Source: Chryseobacterium sp. OSA05B (GTDB taxonomy: Bacteria; Bacteroidota; Bacteroidia; Flavobacteriales; Weeksellaceae). From it: a DNA stretch of 64,000 nt. The stretch is taken from the NCBI RefSeq assembly GCF_019970065.1, contig NZ_JAHXYH010000001.1:620001-684000 (forward strand), written 5' to 3'. Position numbers and translations under genes: made by a program. Under the pieces are notes generated by a model. It saw only the letters and a program-made list of their open reading frames with translations. It was not told the DNA's origin and did no database searches. Shown here one piece after another: positions 1-8,451 of this stretch. The stretch's first letter is position 1. Each line of letters begins with the position of its first letter.

Positions 1-301
1 CTTTTTTCTTAGGCTCAAGAGCAATTCTCGATACTTTCTGGGTAATAAGGGTATTGGTAGCCGGATCGATCACAGTATTCGTTACGGATCCGCTTCCGAT
101 GATGTTGAATTTTGAAAGGTCAGGAAGCTGAAAACCTGTTTGCTGAACAAGGTCAGTTCCGTTAAGTTCAAGAATGATGGTCAGGTTGACAATATCTTTT
201 CCGTTGTATTCGGTTTTATCTGTTTCCAGAGATAGGTTGACCTGTCCGTAAGAAATTACGGATGCAAAAATAAATAATATGTAAATTAATTTCTGCTGCA
301 T
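1..301 (-). CDS. batD: BatD protein, N-terminal part (runs off left edge)
   Basis: The gene begins with ATG at 301 and is cut by the window edge, so only about 100 residues are visible. They begin with a signal peptide (MQQKLIYILFIFASVISYGQ) followed by VNLSLETDKTEYNGKD, the typical opening of BatD 'oxygen tolerance' proteins: an exported, membrane-anchored protein with beta-sandwich repeats. The start codon overlaps the stop of the TPR gene upstream by one base (TGATG), which implies translational coupling. It is the last visible gene of the moxR/bat operon. The exact biochemical role of BatD is not established; the family is linked to envelope stress and aerotolerance in Bacteroides. Confidence 0.8.
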   Translation of the reverse strand, partial: MQQKLIYILFIFASVISYGQVNLSLETDKTEYNGKDIVNLTIILELNGTDLVQQTGFQLPDLSKFNIIGSGSVTNTVIDPATNTLITQKVSRIALEPKKK

Positions 302-1050
302 CACCAATCTTTTTCGTTGCTCTGCGGCGTCGAATAAGAGTTCTTATTTAAGATTTTTCTGGCGGTTTCTTTTTCTTTTTCGCTTACTTTATCTAATATG
401 GCATTTTCAAGGTCTTTAGGGATCTTCCCTTCATTATTCTGGTTCTGCTTAGGAGTATTTCCCTGATCGCTTTTCCCTTCATTCTCGGGGCCGTTACCCT
501 GATCCTGCTTCTGATCTTTTTTATCGCCTTTCTGATCATCTCCTTTGTTCTGATCATCACCGCCGCCACCGCCTTTTCCTGAGTTATTCTTCTCGTTATT
601 TTGCTGCTGTTTTTCTTTTTCTTTCAGCTTGGCAATTTCAAAGTTCTTTCTCGTCGCTTCATTATAAGGATCCTGCTTCAGGGCCTGCTTATAATAATCA
701 GCCGCTTTTTCTGGCTGGTTCATCTGCATATAGGTATTTCCAAGGTTATGAAGGGCAGCCGTCTTATCGGGCAGTGTCTGCGAAAGCTTTTGTGCTTTGT
801 CAAATTCTGCTTTGGCCTCTTCATACTTCTTGCTTTTATACAGGGCATTCCCCAGGTTATAATGAGCTGTAAAATCTTTTTCATTCTTTTTTACTGCCTC
901 CATATACTTGGAAGATGCGCCATCATAGTCTTTACCGTTGAATTTCTGATTGCCTTCATACACCAGTGTACGGTAGTTTTCCTGACCAAACATCAGGTTT
1001 GAGCATGATAAAGCAATAAAAAACGACAAAAAAATGATTTTAGTATTCAT
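301..1050 (-). CDS. batC: TPR-repeat BatC-like protein
   Basis: This is a 249-residue exported protein. After an N-terminal hydrophobic signal (MNTKIIFLSFFIALSCSNLMFGQ; the Cys may make it a lipoprotein) come about three tetratricopeptide repeats (YNLGNALYKSKKYEEAKAEF, then LHNLGNTYMQMNQPEKAADYY). A Gly/Asp/Gln/Lys-rich low-complexity tail follows (around residues 150-210, with GKGGGGGDD). I chose ATG 1050 because the upstream alternative at 1059 is TTG and adds only three residues. It sits between batB and batD, the usual position for the TPR protein of Bat operons, where it is thought to scaffold the membrane VWA proteins. The symbol is by position and domain; BatE is the other TPR name used. 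Confidence 0.8.
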   Translation of the reverse strand: MNTKIIFLSFFIALSCSNLMFGQENYRTLVYEGNQKFNGKDYDGASSKYMEAVKKNEKDFTAHYNLGNALYKSKKYEEAKAEFDKAQKLSQTLPDKTAALHNLGNTYMQMNQPEKAADYYKQALKQDPYNEATRKNFEIAKLKEKEKQQQNNEKNNSGKGGGGGDDQNKGDDQKGDKKDQKQDQGNGPENEGKSDQGNTPKQNQNNEGKIPKDLENAILDKVSEKEKETARKILNKNSYSTPQSNEKDW

Positions 1051-1152
1051 TACCTGCAAAATTATTCGTTTATATGTTAATAAACAGACTTGTATTTGTT
1101 AAAGTTCGGTTAAAGTATTTATTTAAAATATTGATAAACAAAGAATAAAATA

Positions 1153-2160
1153 TTATACGTTGAAATCTTTTTTCGGGTTCAATATATAAATTAAAAAGAA
1201 GAAGAAAATGGATACTATTAAAAAATATTGATAATAATGATTGGCGTTCTGAGATCTCACCAAAGTCTGTGCGGATGAAGCCTTTTTATTCATGGCATCG
1301 ATGATCTTATTGGGTGCCTCGTTGATGTTATTTCCATCGATATAATCACCACCTGTAGATTCTGCCATCTTTTTAAGGGCTTCGGTCTGTCTTTTGGAAA
1401 TAACCGTTCCGCCATCCATATCTGTTTTGTAGCCCATCAGCTGTCCGAAAACATATTCTGGTACCGGTGCGCCTTCGTCTGTTCCTATTCCTACCGATGT
1501 TATAGAGATTCCTTCTTTATTCGCCAGTCGGATGGCTGCATTGTCATTCCCTTCATTATCTTCCCCATCACTCAGCAGAATGATCTTTCTTGAACCCTTG
1601 CTTACATTTTTAAACTTTTCAGCTGCAGCTTGCATTCCTTTCAGAAAATCCGTCCCCTGAACCTTCATCGAGCTTGTTTCTAAAGCACTTATGTAAGTTT
1701 CTGCAGTCCCGTAATCTGTTGTAAGCGGCATAATGGAAATAGCTTCACCGGCAAAGATCACAATCCCGATCTTATCATTCTTCATCTTCTGCATGGTGCT
1801 CAACATCAGATTCTTTGCTTCCATAAGACGGCTGGGATCAATATCTTCCGCATTCATAGAATTGGAAACATCCAGCATAAAAATTACATTATTAAGCCTT
1901 TGATTGGTTTTCACTTCTTCAGAACCATTCAACAGATCGATAATGGAAAATATCAGGAAAAGTGTTCCCAAAAGATATAAAACGGGGAAAAACTTTGTAA
2001 ATCCCGATCTGTGTTCAAATAAATTATCGTGAAACCGGCTGTCTGCAAAAATCTCCCTCTTTTTCTTTTTCCATTTCAGATAACGGACCAGAAAGAAAGA
2101 CAGCAGCGGTAAGAGCAGCAGCAAAAGTAAATACCAGTAATTTCCTAAAGACCAATTCAT
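1153..2160 (-). CDS. batB: BatB, membrane-anchored VWA-domain protein
   Basis: The protein has 335 residues with two N-terminal membrane segments (about 8-25 and 58-75), a von Willebrand factor A domain and a C-terminal membrane helix (about 310-328). The metal-ion-dependent adhesion site DVSNS is at residues 97-101, after a VIFMLD strand, so the Mg-binding motif is intact. The typical VWA strand IILLSDGEDNEGN follows. Its ATG overlaps the batA stop by one base (TGATG). Tandem VWA proteins flanked by a MoxR ATPase and TPR/BatD proteins are the hallmark of Bat operons. The VWA domains lie outside the cytoplasm between membrane helices and probably mediate complex assembly. Confidence 0.88.
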   Translation of the reverse strand: MNWSLGNYWYLLLLLLLPLLSFFLVRYLKWKKKKREIFADSRFHDNLFEHRSGFTKFFPVLYLLGTLFLIFSIIDLLNGSEEVKTNQRLNNVIFMLDVSNSMNAEDIDPSRLMEAKNLMLSTMQKMKNDKIGIVIFAGEAISIMPLTTDYGTAETYISALETSSMKVQGTDFLKGMQAAAEKFKNVSKGSRKIILLSDGEDNEGNDNAAIRLANKEGISITSVGIGTDEGAPVPEYVFGQLMGYKTDMDGGTVISKRQTEALKKMAESTGGDYIDGNNINEAPNKIIDAMNKKASSAQTLVRSQNANHYYQYFLIVSIFFFFLIYILNPKKDFNV

Positions 2161-3152
2161 CAGCTTAAAAATTTATATAATACCCATCGCAGCAATGCAT
2201 CAAAAAACAGCATTCCAAGCGCGATCCAAAGGAAGATTTTAAAATATTCATCATAGTTATACAGCTTGGAAACCTTAATGTCCGATTTTTCCAGTTGATT
2301 GATCTCATCATAAATTTCCTCCAGACTGCTGTTGGAAGTCGCTCTGAAATATTTCCCTCCGGTAGTCTGCGCTACTTCTCTCAAGGTATTTTCATCAATC
2401 GTCACTTCCGTTTCCGTGAAGATCAGATCCCCGAAAATATCCTGTGAAGTAGGCATCAGTGCAAAACCATTGGTTCCGATCCCTATGGAATATATTTTTA
2501 TATTATTGTTTTTGGCCAATTCTGCAGCGACTTGCGGAGGTATTGCATTCTGAATATTGCTGACACCGTCTGTCATCAGAATCACAACCTTACTTTTAGC
2601 TTTGCTTTTGGTCAGATGATTGACCGCTACGGAAAGTCCTTCTCCTATCGCTGTTCCCGGTTCAAGGCCTGCAGAATTAAGGTTTTTAATTTCATCAATC
2701 ACCACCTGATGATCCGAAGTCACCGGCACTTTGGTAAATGCTTCTGCAGCGTAAGCTACCACCCCTATCCTATCGTTCGGGCGCTTCTGAACAAACTTAG
2801 TGGCAATATCTTTTAATGCGGTAATACGATCCGGACTAAGGTCTTTGGCAAGCATACTCAGTGAAACGTCTATAGAAAGCATAATATCTACCCCTTTGGT
2901 ATCATCCCGGTCCTGAGAAACTGTAAATGTTCTCGGTCTGGCCATCGCAATAATAAGGGCAGAAAGAATGATGTATTTCGAAAGTTTAAGTAAAACAAGC
3001 ACCGCACGGATTCCTCCGCTGTCATCCATATTCTGGATGGTAGGGACTTTTATGCCTTTCTTTTTCTTCCCTCCCGCATCTTTAATAAAAAGGGGAATGA
3101 ACAGCAGAAAAAGCAGCAGGAACCACGGACTGTAAAATTCAAAATCAGGCAT
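2160..3152 (-). CDS. batA: BatA, membrane-anchored VWA-domain protein
   Basis: The product is 330 residues: an N-terminal hydrophobic helix (about 9-23), a second helix (about 56-71), a VWA domain with an intact MIDAS motif DVSLS (residues 95-99) and a C-terminal helix (about 306-325). The VWA core includes GVVAYAAEAF and VVILMTDGVSN. It overlaps the upstream gene by 8 bases and the downstream batB by one base, so the genes are tightly coupled. BatA and BatB differ mainly in order and loop lengths; the assignment as BatA follows from being first of the pair. Confidence 0.88.
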   Translation of the reverse strand: MPDFEFYSPWFLLLFLLFIPLFIKDAGGKKKKGIKVPTIQNMDDSGGIRAVLVLLKLSKYIILSALIIAMARPRTFTVSQDRDDTKGVDIMLSIDVSLSMLAKDLSPDRITALKDIATKFVQKRPNDRIGVVAYAAEAFTKVPVTSDHQVVIDEIKNLNSAGLEPGTAIGEGLSVAVNHLTKSKAKSKVVILMTDGVSNIQNAIPPQVAAELAKNNNIKIYSIGIGTNGFALMPTSQDIFGDLIFTETEVTIDENTLREVAQTTGGKYFRATSNSSLEEIYDEINQLEKSDIKVSKLYNYDEYFKIFLWIALGMLFFDALLRWVLYKFLS

Positions 3153-4047
3153 CCTTTCTTAAGTTTTCAAATTCTAAATCTTTTGATGATCTCTTCACAA
3201 AATCGCGGATATCTGCAAAATCTTTTTCCATGGTAGTCTGGTCAGGAAAAGTCTTGGCGAATTTCACCAGGTCCCCTCTTAAAAATACATCTTCCACGAT
3301 CTTTTCGTTTTCCTGGGAAATGGTGTTGTTCTTTTTCATGACCTCAATAAGATCGTCGGTAAGTAGAACATCCGCCGGAAGATGGTATTGTCTGGCGATG
3401 AATGTTCTTGATATTTCTATTAATTCAACATAAAAGGAACGGAAATTACCGTCTTCAATGTATTTTTTCTTTTTTAAAGAATCCAGCTCTTTTAAAGTCT
3501 GATTCGTTGCAACCGCAGGTGAGCTTTTCGATTTTCTGCCCCATTTGATAAACATAATGACCGCAATAATCAGTGCAATCACGGCAAGGGCAGCTAAAAT
3601 GTAGAACTTATAGAGCTCCCAATAATCTTTGGTTTCAAGCTTTACTTCCTTATTATTCATGATATCATTGATCTGATCGGCCTTTTGAGCGGTGTTGATC
3701 ACATCAATTTCATAAGGAATGGTTTTTAATATCTTTCCTCCCACATTGAATTCCAGTTCGGGAATGGTAAATTTCCCCTCGTCATAGACTGAGAATTCAA
3801 TTTTTCTTTCGTAGAAATTCTGATTCTGTCCGATGCTGTCTTTAATTTCCTCGAAATGGAAAGGAAGCAGCTCATTTTTAGGCGCTGCAACAACCTGCAG
3901 GTCATGCACATTGTCAATTTTAATCGTTAAACGATTCACTTCCCCCAAAGCAAGGGTCTTTTTTTCGAGCTTCGAGGACAATATCTGTGAAAATGCATTT
4001 ACACAGATGAGAAAAGACAGTATGAATAATATTTTTTTCAATTTCAA
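3145..4047 (-). CDS. BatD-like single-pass membrane protein of the bat operon
   Basis: This 300-residue protein has a signal peptide (to about residue 20), an exported beta-rich domain (SSKLEKKTLALGEVNRLTIKID) resembling part of BatD, one membrane helix near residues 148-168 and a roughly 120-residue helical cytoplasmic tail. The only possible start near the signal peptide is TTG at 4047 (or TTG 4041); no ATG lies upstream in frame. It lies between the DUF58 gene and batA, as in other flavobacterial bat operons, where it is usually annotated as hypothetical or BatD-related. A role in anchoring the VWA complex is inference. Confidence 0.65.
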   Translation of the reverse strand: MKLKKILFILSFLICVNAFSQILSSKLEKKTLALGEVNRLTIKIDNVHDLQVVAAPKNELLPFHFEEIKDSIGQNQNFYERKIEFSVYDEGKFTIPELEFNVGGKILKTIPYEIDVINTAQKADQINDIMNNKEVKLETKDYWELYKFYILAALAVIALIIAVIMFIKWGRKSKSSPAVATNQTLKELDSLKKKKYIEDGNFRSFYVELIEISRTFIARQYHLPADVLLTDDLIEVMKKNNTISQENEKIVEDVFLRGDLVKFAKTFPDQTTMEKDFADIRDFVKRSSKDLEFENLRKDA

Positions 4048-4083
4048 ATAATAGAGTTAAGGCGATGCCTTTGTTATTGATAT

Positions 4084-4947
4084 TTACTTCTTCTGGAAAT
4101 AATTATACAGCATTTTTGAATAATCGGCACCGGTGCCCATATTCATAAAGCTGGCCGAGCTGTTGGCAAAATCTTCTTCCAAAGCGCGGACTTTCTGTTT
4201 CTGGGCTTCCGCAAACGTATACCTCCACCTTGCACTGGAAGTATTAGCCCAAACTTCTTTTCCTGTTTCGGCATCATGCAGAAGGGCATAACCAACATCC
4301 GGGATTTCGTTATCTTTTTCGTCAAAGATCCTCATCCCAAGCAGCTGATGCTTTTTTGATGCGACTCTCAACATTTTGGAGTCATACGTATCTTCAAAAT
4401 CCGAGAAGAGAAAAACCAGAGATTTCCTTTTGAAAATCCCCATCATATATTCCATCGCTTTATCGATCTTCGATACAGCAGATATATAATCTGCCGTCAG
4501 GATATTACTGATGATCGAAAGGATATGTTTTCTGCCTTTCTGCGGCGGAATCACTTTATATACTTTATCAGCAAACAGGATCAGTCCTACTTTATCATTG
4601 TTCCCGGCAGCCGAAAATCCAAGGCTGGCAGCGATTTCCGCTACATATTCCCTTTTCAGCTGGTTTTTGGTTCCATAATCCATGGACGCGGAAATATCTA
4701 CCAGGATCATCATGGTCAGCTCTCTTTCCTCTTCCATCACTTTGACGAACGGTTCACGGAACCGGGCTGTTTTATTCCAGTCGATTCTTCTGATTTCGTC
4801 TCCAAACTGATAGGGGCGTACTTCCGAGAAAGTCATCCCCTGTCCTTTAAAAGCACTGTGATACTGTCCCATAAGCGAAGCTTCCGTCTTCTTTCGGGTA
4901 CGGATCTCTATCTGCTTTACTTTTTTTACAATATCTTTTATTTCCAT
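4084..4947 (-). CDS. DUF58 domain protein
   Basis: The product is 287 residues, starting at MEIKDIVKKVKQIEI. The family signature is visible: GMTFSEVRPYQFGDEIRRIDWNKTAR in pieces (FGDEIRRIDW) followed by a VWA-like MIDAS segment DISASMDYG. DUF58 proteins are soluble VWA-like partners encoded next to MoxR AAA ATPases. An in-frame ATG at 5001 would add 18 residues, but those bases (4948-5001) resemble a dispersed intergenic repeat (tttcgagttg...acgggttgcg), so I prefer ATG 4947, where family similarity begins. Position: third gene of the moxR/bat operon. Confidence 0.88.
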   Translation of the reverse strand: MEIKDIVKKVKQIEIRTRKKTEASLMGQYHSAFKGQGMTFSEVRPYQFGDEIRRIDWNKTARFREPFVKVMEEERELTMMILVDISASMDYGTKNQLKREYVAEIAASLGFSAAGNNDKVGLILFADKVYKVIPPQKGRKHILSIISNILTADYISAVSKIDKAMEYMMGIFKRKSLVFLFSDFEDTYDSKMLRVASKKHQLLGMRIFDEKDNEIPDVGYALLHDAETGKEVWANTSSARWRYTFAEAQKQKVRALEEDFANSSASFMNMGTGADYSKMLYNYFQKK

Positions 4948-5028
4948 AATGCGTTGCGGGTTTCGAGTTGAATGTTTTTGAGTTACGGGTTGCGTTTCCA
5001 TCTTCTAACTTCCTTTCTTCCCTTCTCG

Positions 5029-5487
5029 TTAATCCTTCAGTTCAATCGAAACATTCAGCCATTCATTGTCAAATTTCGGGCTGTATTTTTTATAAAAATT
5101 AATGGCTGGTTCGTTCCAGTTTAATACCTGAAAAACCATTCCGCTGTATTGGTTTGATTTTCCATATTCCAAAGTGGCATCAAACAAAAGTTTTCCGATC
5201 TGTTTTCCTCTCATTCTTTCCGTCACTACAAGATCTTCAAGATACAGTCTTCTTCCTTTCCAGGTTGAAAATCTGTCATAATACAGGGAAATCCCTACAA
5301 TTTCATTATTGAGTTCAGCAACAAAAGCTCCCCAAACTGGAGATTTCCCGAAGCCATCTTCGATAAATTCTTCTAAAGTTAAAGTCACTTCATGAAGTGC
5401 TTTCTCGTATTCTGCCAGTTCACGGATCAGCTCCAGCATGGGAGCGCAATCTTCCTGAACCGCTTTTCTGATGACCACTTCACTCAT
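5029..5487 (-). CDS. GNAT-family N-acetyltransferase
   Basis: This 152-residue cytoplasmic protein has the GNAT fold. The acetyl-CoA-binding motif A is seen as LYLEDLVVTERMRGKQIGKLLF (R/Q-x-x-G-K/A region, about residues 82-103), and the C-terminal part NWNEPAINFYKKY is typical of spermidine/diamine-type acetyltransferases. Its ATG overlaps the moxR stop by one base (TAATG). An acetyltransferase inside the bat operon is not part of the canonical module and may simply be co-transcribed; the substrate cannot be told from sequence. Confidence 0.85.
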   Translation of the reverse strand: MSEVVIRKAVQEDCAPMLELIRELAEYEKALHEVTLTLEEFIEDGFGKSPVWGAFVAELNNEIVGISLYYDRFSTWKGRRLYLEDLVVTERMRGKQIGKLLFDATLEYGKSNQYSGMVFQVLNWNEPAINFYKKYSPKFDNEWLNVSIELKD

Positions 5488-6491
5488 TACGGTGCCTGAA
5501 TTTTAGCCAGGATTCTGCTCACGATCTCTTCTGATGTAATTTCTTCCGCCTCAGCTTCGAATGTAAGACCAATTCTGTGTCTTAATACGTCCTGTGCCAA
5601 TGCTTTCACATCTTCAGGAATCACAAAAGCTCTTCCCTTCAGGAATGCATACGTTCTGGATGCAATCGCAAGGTTGATGGATGCTCTCGGAGAAGCTCCG
5701 AATCCGATGTAGTTTTTAAGTTCGGAAAGTCCGTAATTTTCAGGATAACGGGTTGCAAACACCATATCCAGAATATATTTTTCGATCTTTTCATCCAGGT
5801 AAATCTGATTGATCAGTTCTTTAGCATCTACAATATCCTGCAGTGAAATCACAGGCTTGACAACCGGTTGATGAGAGGTTGAAACCATCCTCATCACCGT
5901 TCTTTCATCTTCAAAACTCGGATAATCGATTTTACATTTCAGCATAAAACGGTCGCTCTGAGCTTCCGGAAGCAGATAAGTTCCTTCCTGATCAATCGGG
6001 TTCTGAGTAGCCAGTACCAGAAACGGTTTTGGAAGCTTCATCGTTTCATCACCAATGGTCACCTGCTTTTCCTGCATCACTTCCAGCAGTGCCGACTGAA
6101 CTTTTGCCGGCGCACGGTTGATCTCATCCGCCAACACAAAATTCGCAAAAACAGGACCTTTTTTTATGGAAAAATCGTTGTCTTTAATATTGAAGATCAT
6201 GGTTCCCACCACATCCGCCGGAAGCAGATCGGGGGTAAACTGTATCCTTGAAAACTCACCGTGAACAGCTTCTGCCAGGGTTTTTATCGCCAGGGTTTTT
6301 GCCAGTCCGGGAACCCCTTCCAAAAGAACGTGACCATTTCCAAGAAGTCCTACCAACAGGCGGTCTATCATATATTCCTGTCCAATAATCACTTTGTTGA
6401 TTTCCTGTCTCAGAAGAGAAAATAAGTAGTTTTTTTCTTTTACTTTTTCCGTCAACTGGCGGATATCTTCGGCTTGATATGTATCTGACAT
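5487..6491 (-). CDS. moxR: MoxR-family AAA ATPase
   Basis: The protein has 334 residues from the start MSDTYQAED. The AAA core contains a Walker A GVPGLAKT (residues 59-66), Walker B FVLADEINRAP (about 118-128), sensor 1 ATQNP and the C-terminal lid with GASPRASINLA. MoxR ATPases act as chaperones that insert metals or assemble complexes with VWA proteins, which fits the four VWA/DUF58-type partners downstream. An ATG at 6536 would add 15 residues, but similarity starts at 6491. It is the first gene of the operon. Confidence 0.92.
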   Translation of the reverse strand: MSDTYQAEDIRQLTEKVKEKNYLFSLLRQEINKVIIGQEYMIDRLLVGLLGNGHVLLEGVPGLAKTLAIKTLAEAVHGEFSRIQFTPDLLPADVVGTMIFNIKDNDFSIKKGPVFANFVLADEINRAPAKVQSALLEVMQEKQVTIGDETMKLPKPFLVLATQNPIDQEGTYLLPEAQSDRFMLKCKIDYPSFEDERTVMRMVSTSHQPVVKPVISLQDIVDAKELINQIYLDEKIEKYILDMVFATRYPENYGLSELKNYIGFGASPRASINLAIASRTYAFLKGRAFVIPEDVKALAQDVLRHRIGLTFEAEAEEITSEEIVSRILAKIQAP

Positions 6492-6875
6492 AGCTTTAAT
6501 TAAAATAAGTGGTAAATTTCTGATAAATACTGGCATTAATCAACATAATGAATGCCATTTTTGAGTTAAAGTTTGTTAAATATTCCGGGATTGATAAAGC
6601 AATGAGCTCCCTATAAAACAACTTTCACTGTATAAAATCAATTCATACAGTGAAAGTTACGGTAATATTTTGTTATAAACAGAGTGTTAAATTGTCAATC
6701 GTCAATTTTGCTGCGCAAGTGAATGGTGAACGGTTCCCTACTGGTAAAAATTCACTATTGACAATTCACAATTCACTAAAGTTTCATGTCAATGGTCAAT
6801 GTTGCTGCGCAAATCAATGGTGAATGATTCTCTGCTAGTAAAAATTCACTACTGACGATTTACATTTCACCTCTA
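6492..6875. repeat. Intergenic repeat pair with TTGC-NNN-GCAA hairpin cores
   Basis: No gene is visible between moxR and the next gene. The stretch 6690-6870 holds two similar units of about 95 bases. Each opens with a gtcaat-rich block, contains the short hairpin TTGCTGCGCAA (6708-6718 and 6802-6812), and ends with an aaaaattcacta-tgac-att block. Related units occur near 38.9, 39.0, 42.8 and 51.7 kb, with a looser one near 45.4 kb. The function is unknown. Confidence 0.75.
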
Positions 6876-8171
6876 TTAAAGTTTAGTAATCTTAATGGTA
6901 AATACATTTTCCGGCATATCGACTGTTTCTTCATAAGCTCCGACGTTGATAAAATATTCAGTTCCTGCCGTCGTGGTGAAGGTATAGGTTTCTGCAGCTC
7001 CGCCACCGCCGGCATCTACTGCTTTTATACATGTCAAACTACTGCATGTCCCGCTATAAATATCCATCTGTGGATCATAAGCACTGCCCGAAGGCATCGT
7101 GATTCCTACTTTAAACTGACCACCGTCTCCTGTAAATTTAAACCAGGTTCCGTCATTCATGGCATCAGCACATGAGGTTATAAATCCATTATTATTAGTG
7201 GCAGATACGCCGTCACTTTGTGTATATTCATAAGGAAATACAGATGCTGCGAAAGCTCCTGAACATGCGTCATTGGCAGGAATCGGAGGAATAGTTTTAA
7301 AGGTAATATCTGCACAGCCCAAAGACTCAAGGCCGGCTGAAACTGCAGTAACTTTTAAATAGTAGTTTGTATCGCGGTTAAGCGCAGTTGATGGAGTGAA
7401 ATTAACCCCGGTCACTGTCTGCTGATTAACAACATCCGTCCCGCCGGGAATTGTTCCCAATGAAATTTTATAAGAATCTGCGCCTTGGACTGCCAGCCAT
7501 CTGATATTAGGAAGTAAAGCCACAGACTCGGTACCGTTTGTAGGATAATTCACAAAAGGACAATACGGGCCTGGTTTAGGGGTCAATCCTGAAATGGTAA
7601 CTGCAGATTTGTAATCTGCTCTTATTCCTCCCGGTGGCGTTGCAGGATCAACTACCGCACGATCTCCCTTATAATAGAGAGTAGAATACTGAATATGCGG
7701 ATACACACGGAAAGCTTCATCAAAATTATTGATATCGATACTCTGAGAATTTTCCCTAGCAGCGATCACTAAATTATCTGTATTATTATAGGCAAATGGT
7801 GTGGTAAAAGTCACTTCTACTTTATTATTGGTTTTGGTCACAGTCCCTGTGAAAACCTGAGTAAGCTGTGCAGCCGGAATCCAGTCTGTACCGGATGTAA
7901 ATGCTGTTTTTGCAGTATGCCCCAAATAAACGGTCCAGTCTGAGGAATCATTGATTGTGGCAGACGGATCCAGATAAAATGTAAGGCCAGTAATATTTCC
8001 CGCTGCTGTAGCATTCAACTCCTGTTTAGGATAGATCTGCTGAACATATGAGTAGGAAAAAAAACTGCTGACAGGTGCAGTGCCGACATTGGTGCTTGTG
8101 ATATTCAAATTGATTTGGGCGCTAGACAGCGAAACTATCAATAACAAAGATAAAAGTAAAATTCTTTTCAT
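6876..8171 (-). CDS. Secreted multi-domain protein (Fn3-like and PPC-like domains)
   Basis: The product is 431 residues, starting at MKRILLLSLLLIVSLSSAQ, a clear signal peptide. The remainder shows an N-terminal beta domain (to about residue 190), a fibronectin-III-like domain (about 205-295, with NIRWLAVQGADSYKISLG and NYYLKVTAVSAG), and a C-terminal domain resembling bacterial pre-peptidase C-terminal (PPC-like) modules (WFKFTGDGGQFKVGI, MDIYSGTC, TYTFTTTAGTEYFINVG). I see no type IX sorting domain at the C-terminus (it ends FTIKITKL), so cell-surface sorting is uncertain. An upstream TTG/ATG at 8195 would spoil the signal peptide. No enzymatic motif is visible; probably an adhesin or binding protein. 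Confidence 0.7.
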   Translation of the reverse strand: MKRILLLSLLLIVSLSSAQINLNITSTNVGTAPVSSFFSYSYVQQIYPKQELNATAAGNITGLTFYLDPSATINDSSDWTVYLGHTAKTAFTSGTDWIPAAQLTQVFTGTVTKTNNKVEVTFTTPFAYNNTDNLVIAARENSQSIDINNFDEAFRVYPHIQYSTLYYKGDRAVVDPATPPGGIRADYKSAVTISGLTPKPGPYCPFVNYPTNGTESVALLPNIRWLAVQGADSYKISLGTIPGGTDVVNQQTVTGVNFTPSTALNRDTNYYLKVTAVSAGLESLGCADITFKTIPPIPANDACSGAFAASVFPYEYTQSDGVSATNNNGFITSCADAMNDGTWFKFTGDGGQFKVGITMPSGSAYDPQMDIYSGTCSSLTCIKAVDAGGGGAAETYTFTTTAGTEYFINVGAYEETVDMPENVFTIKITKL

Positions 8172-8451
8172 AATTAATAAAGTCATCAATAACAATGATG
8201 CTAATTTAATAATAAAGTTTTGATATTTATAACAAATATGACTATTTCACCCATTGGGTTAATTATTTAAATTATTATTAATAAAATGATGGATAAAAAC
8301 AATTCAGAAAGTCTATTTGGTAAAAATAATTCATCAACACTTATAAATAATTTACATAATCAATAAAAAAATAACGTATATTTTAAAATTAAACAACCAA
8401 AAAACAACTTTAAATAGATATTTTAATATATTTGTATCAAATGCCAATCAT

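Noticed and set aside
601..1002. Plus-strand ORF of 133 codons over the TPR gene
   Set aside because: It is the antisense frame of a convincing TPR protein gene and has a chance-like, Phe/Leu-rich composition.
4525..4971. Plus-strand ORF of 148 codons over the DUF58 gene
   Set aside because: Antisense to a gene with clear family motifs; no similarity to any protein family.
4948..5001. N-terminal extension of the DUF58 protein (ATG at 5001)
   Set aside because: The bases belong to a dispersed repeat related to the one at 9965-9979, and the family's proteins begin at the later ATG.
6690..6870. CRISPR-like array (two similar units)
   Set aside because: Units of about 95 bases diverge along their whole length, with no constant short repeat or unique spacer pattern, and no cas gene is near.
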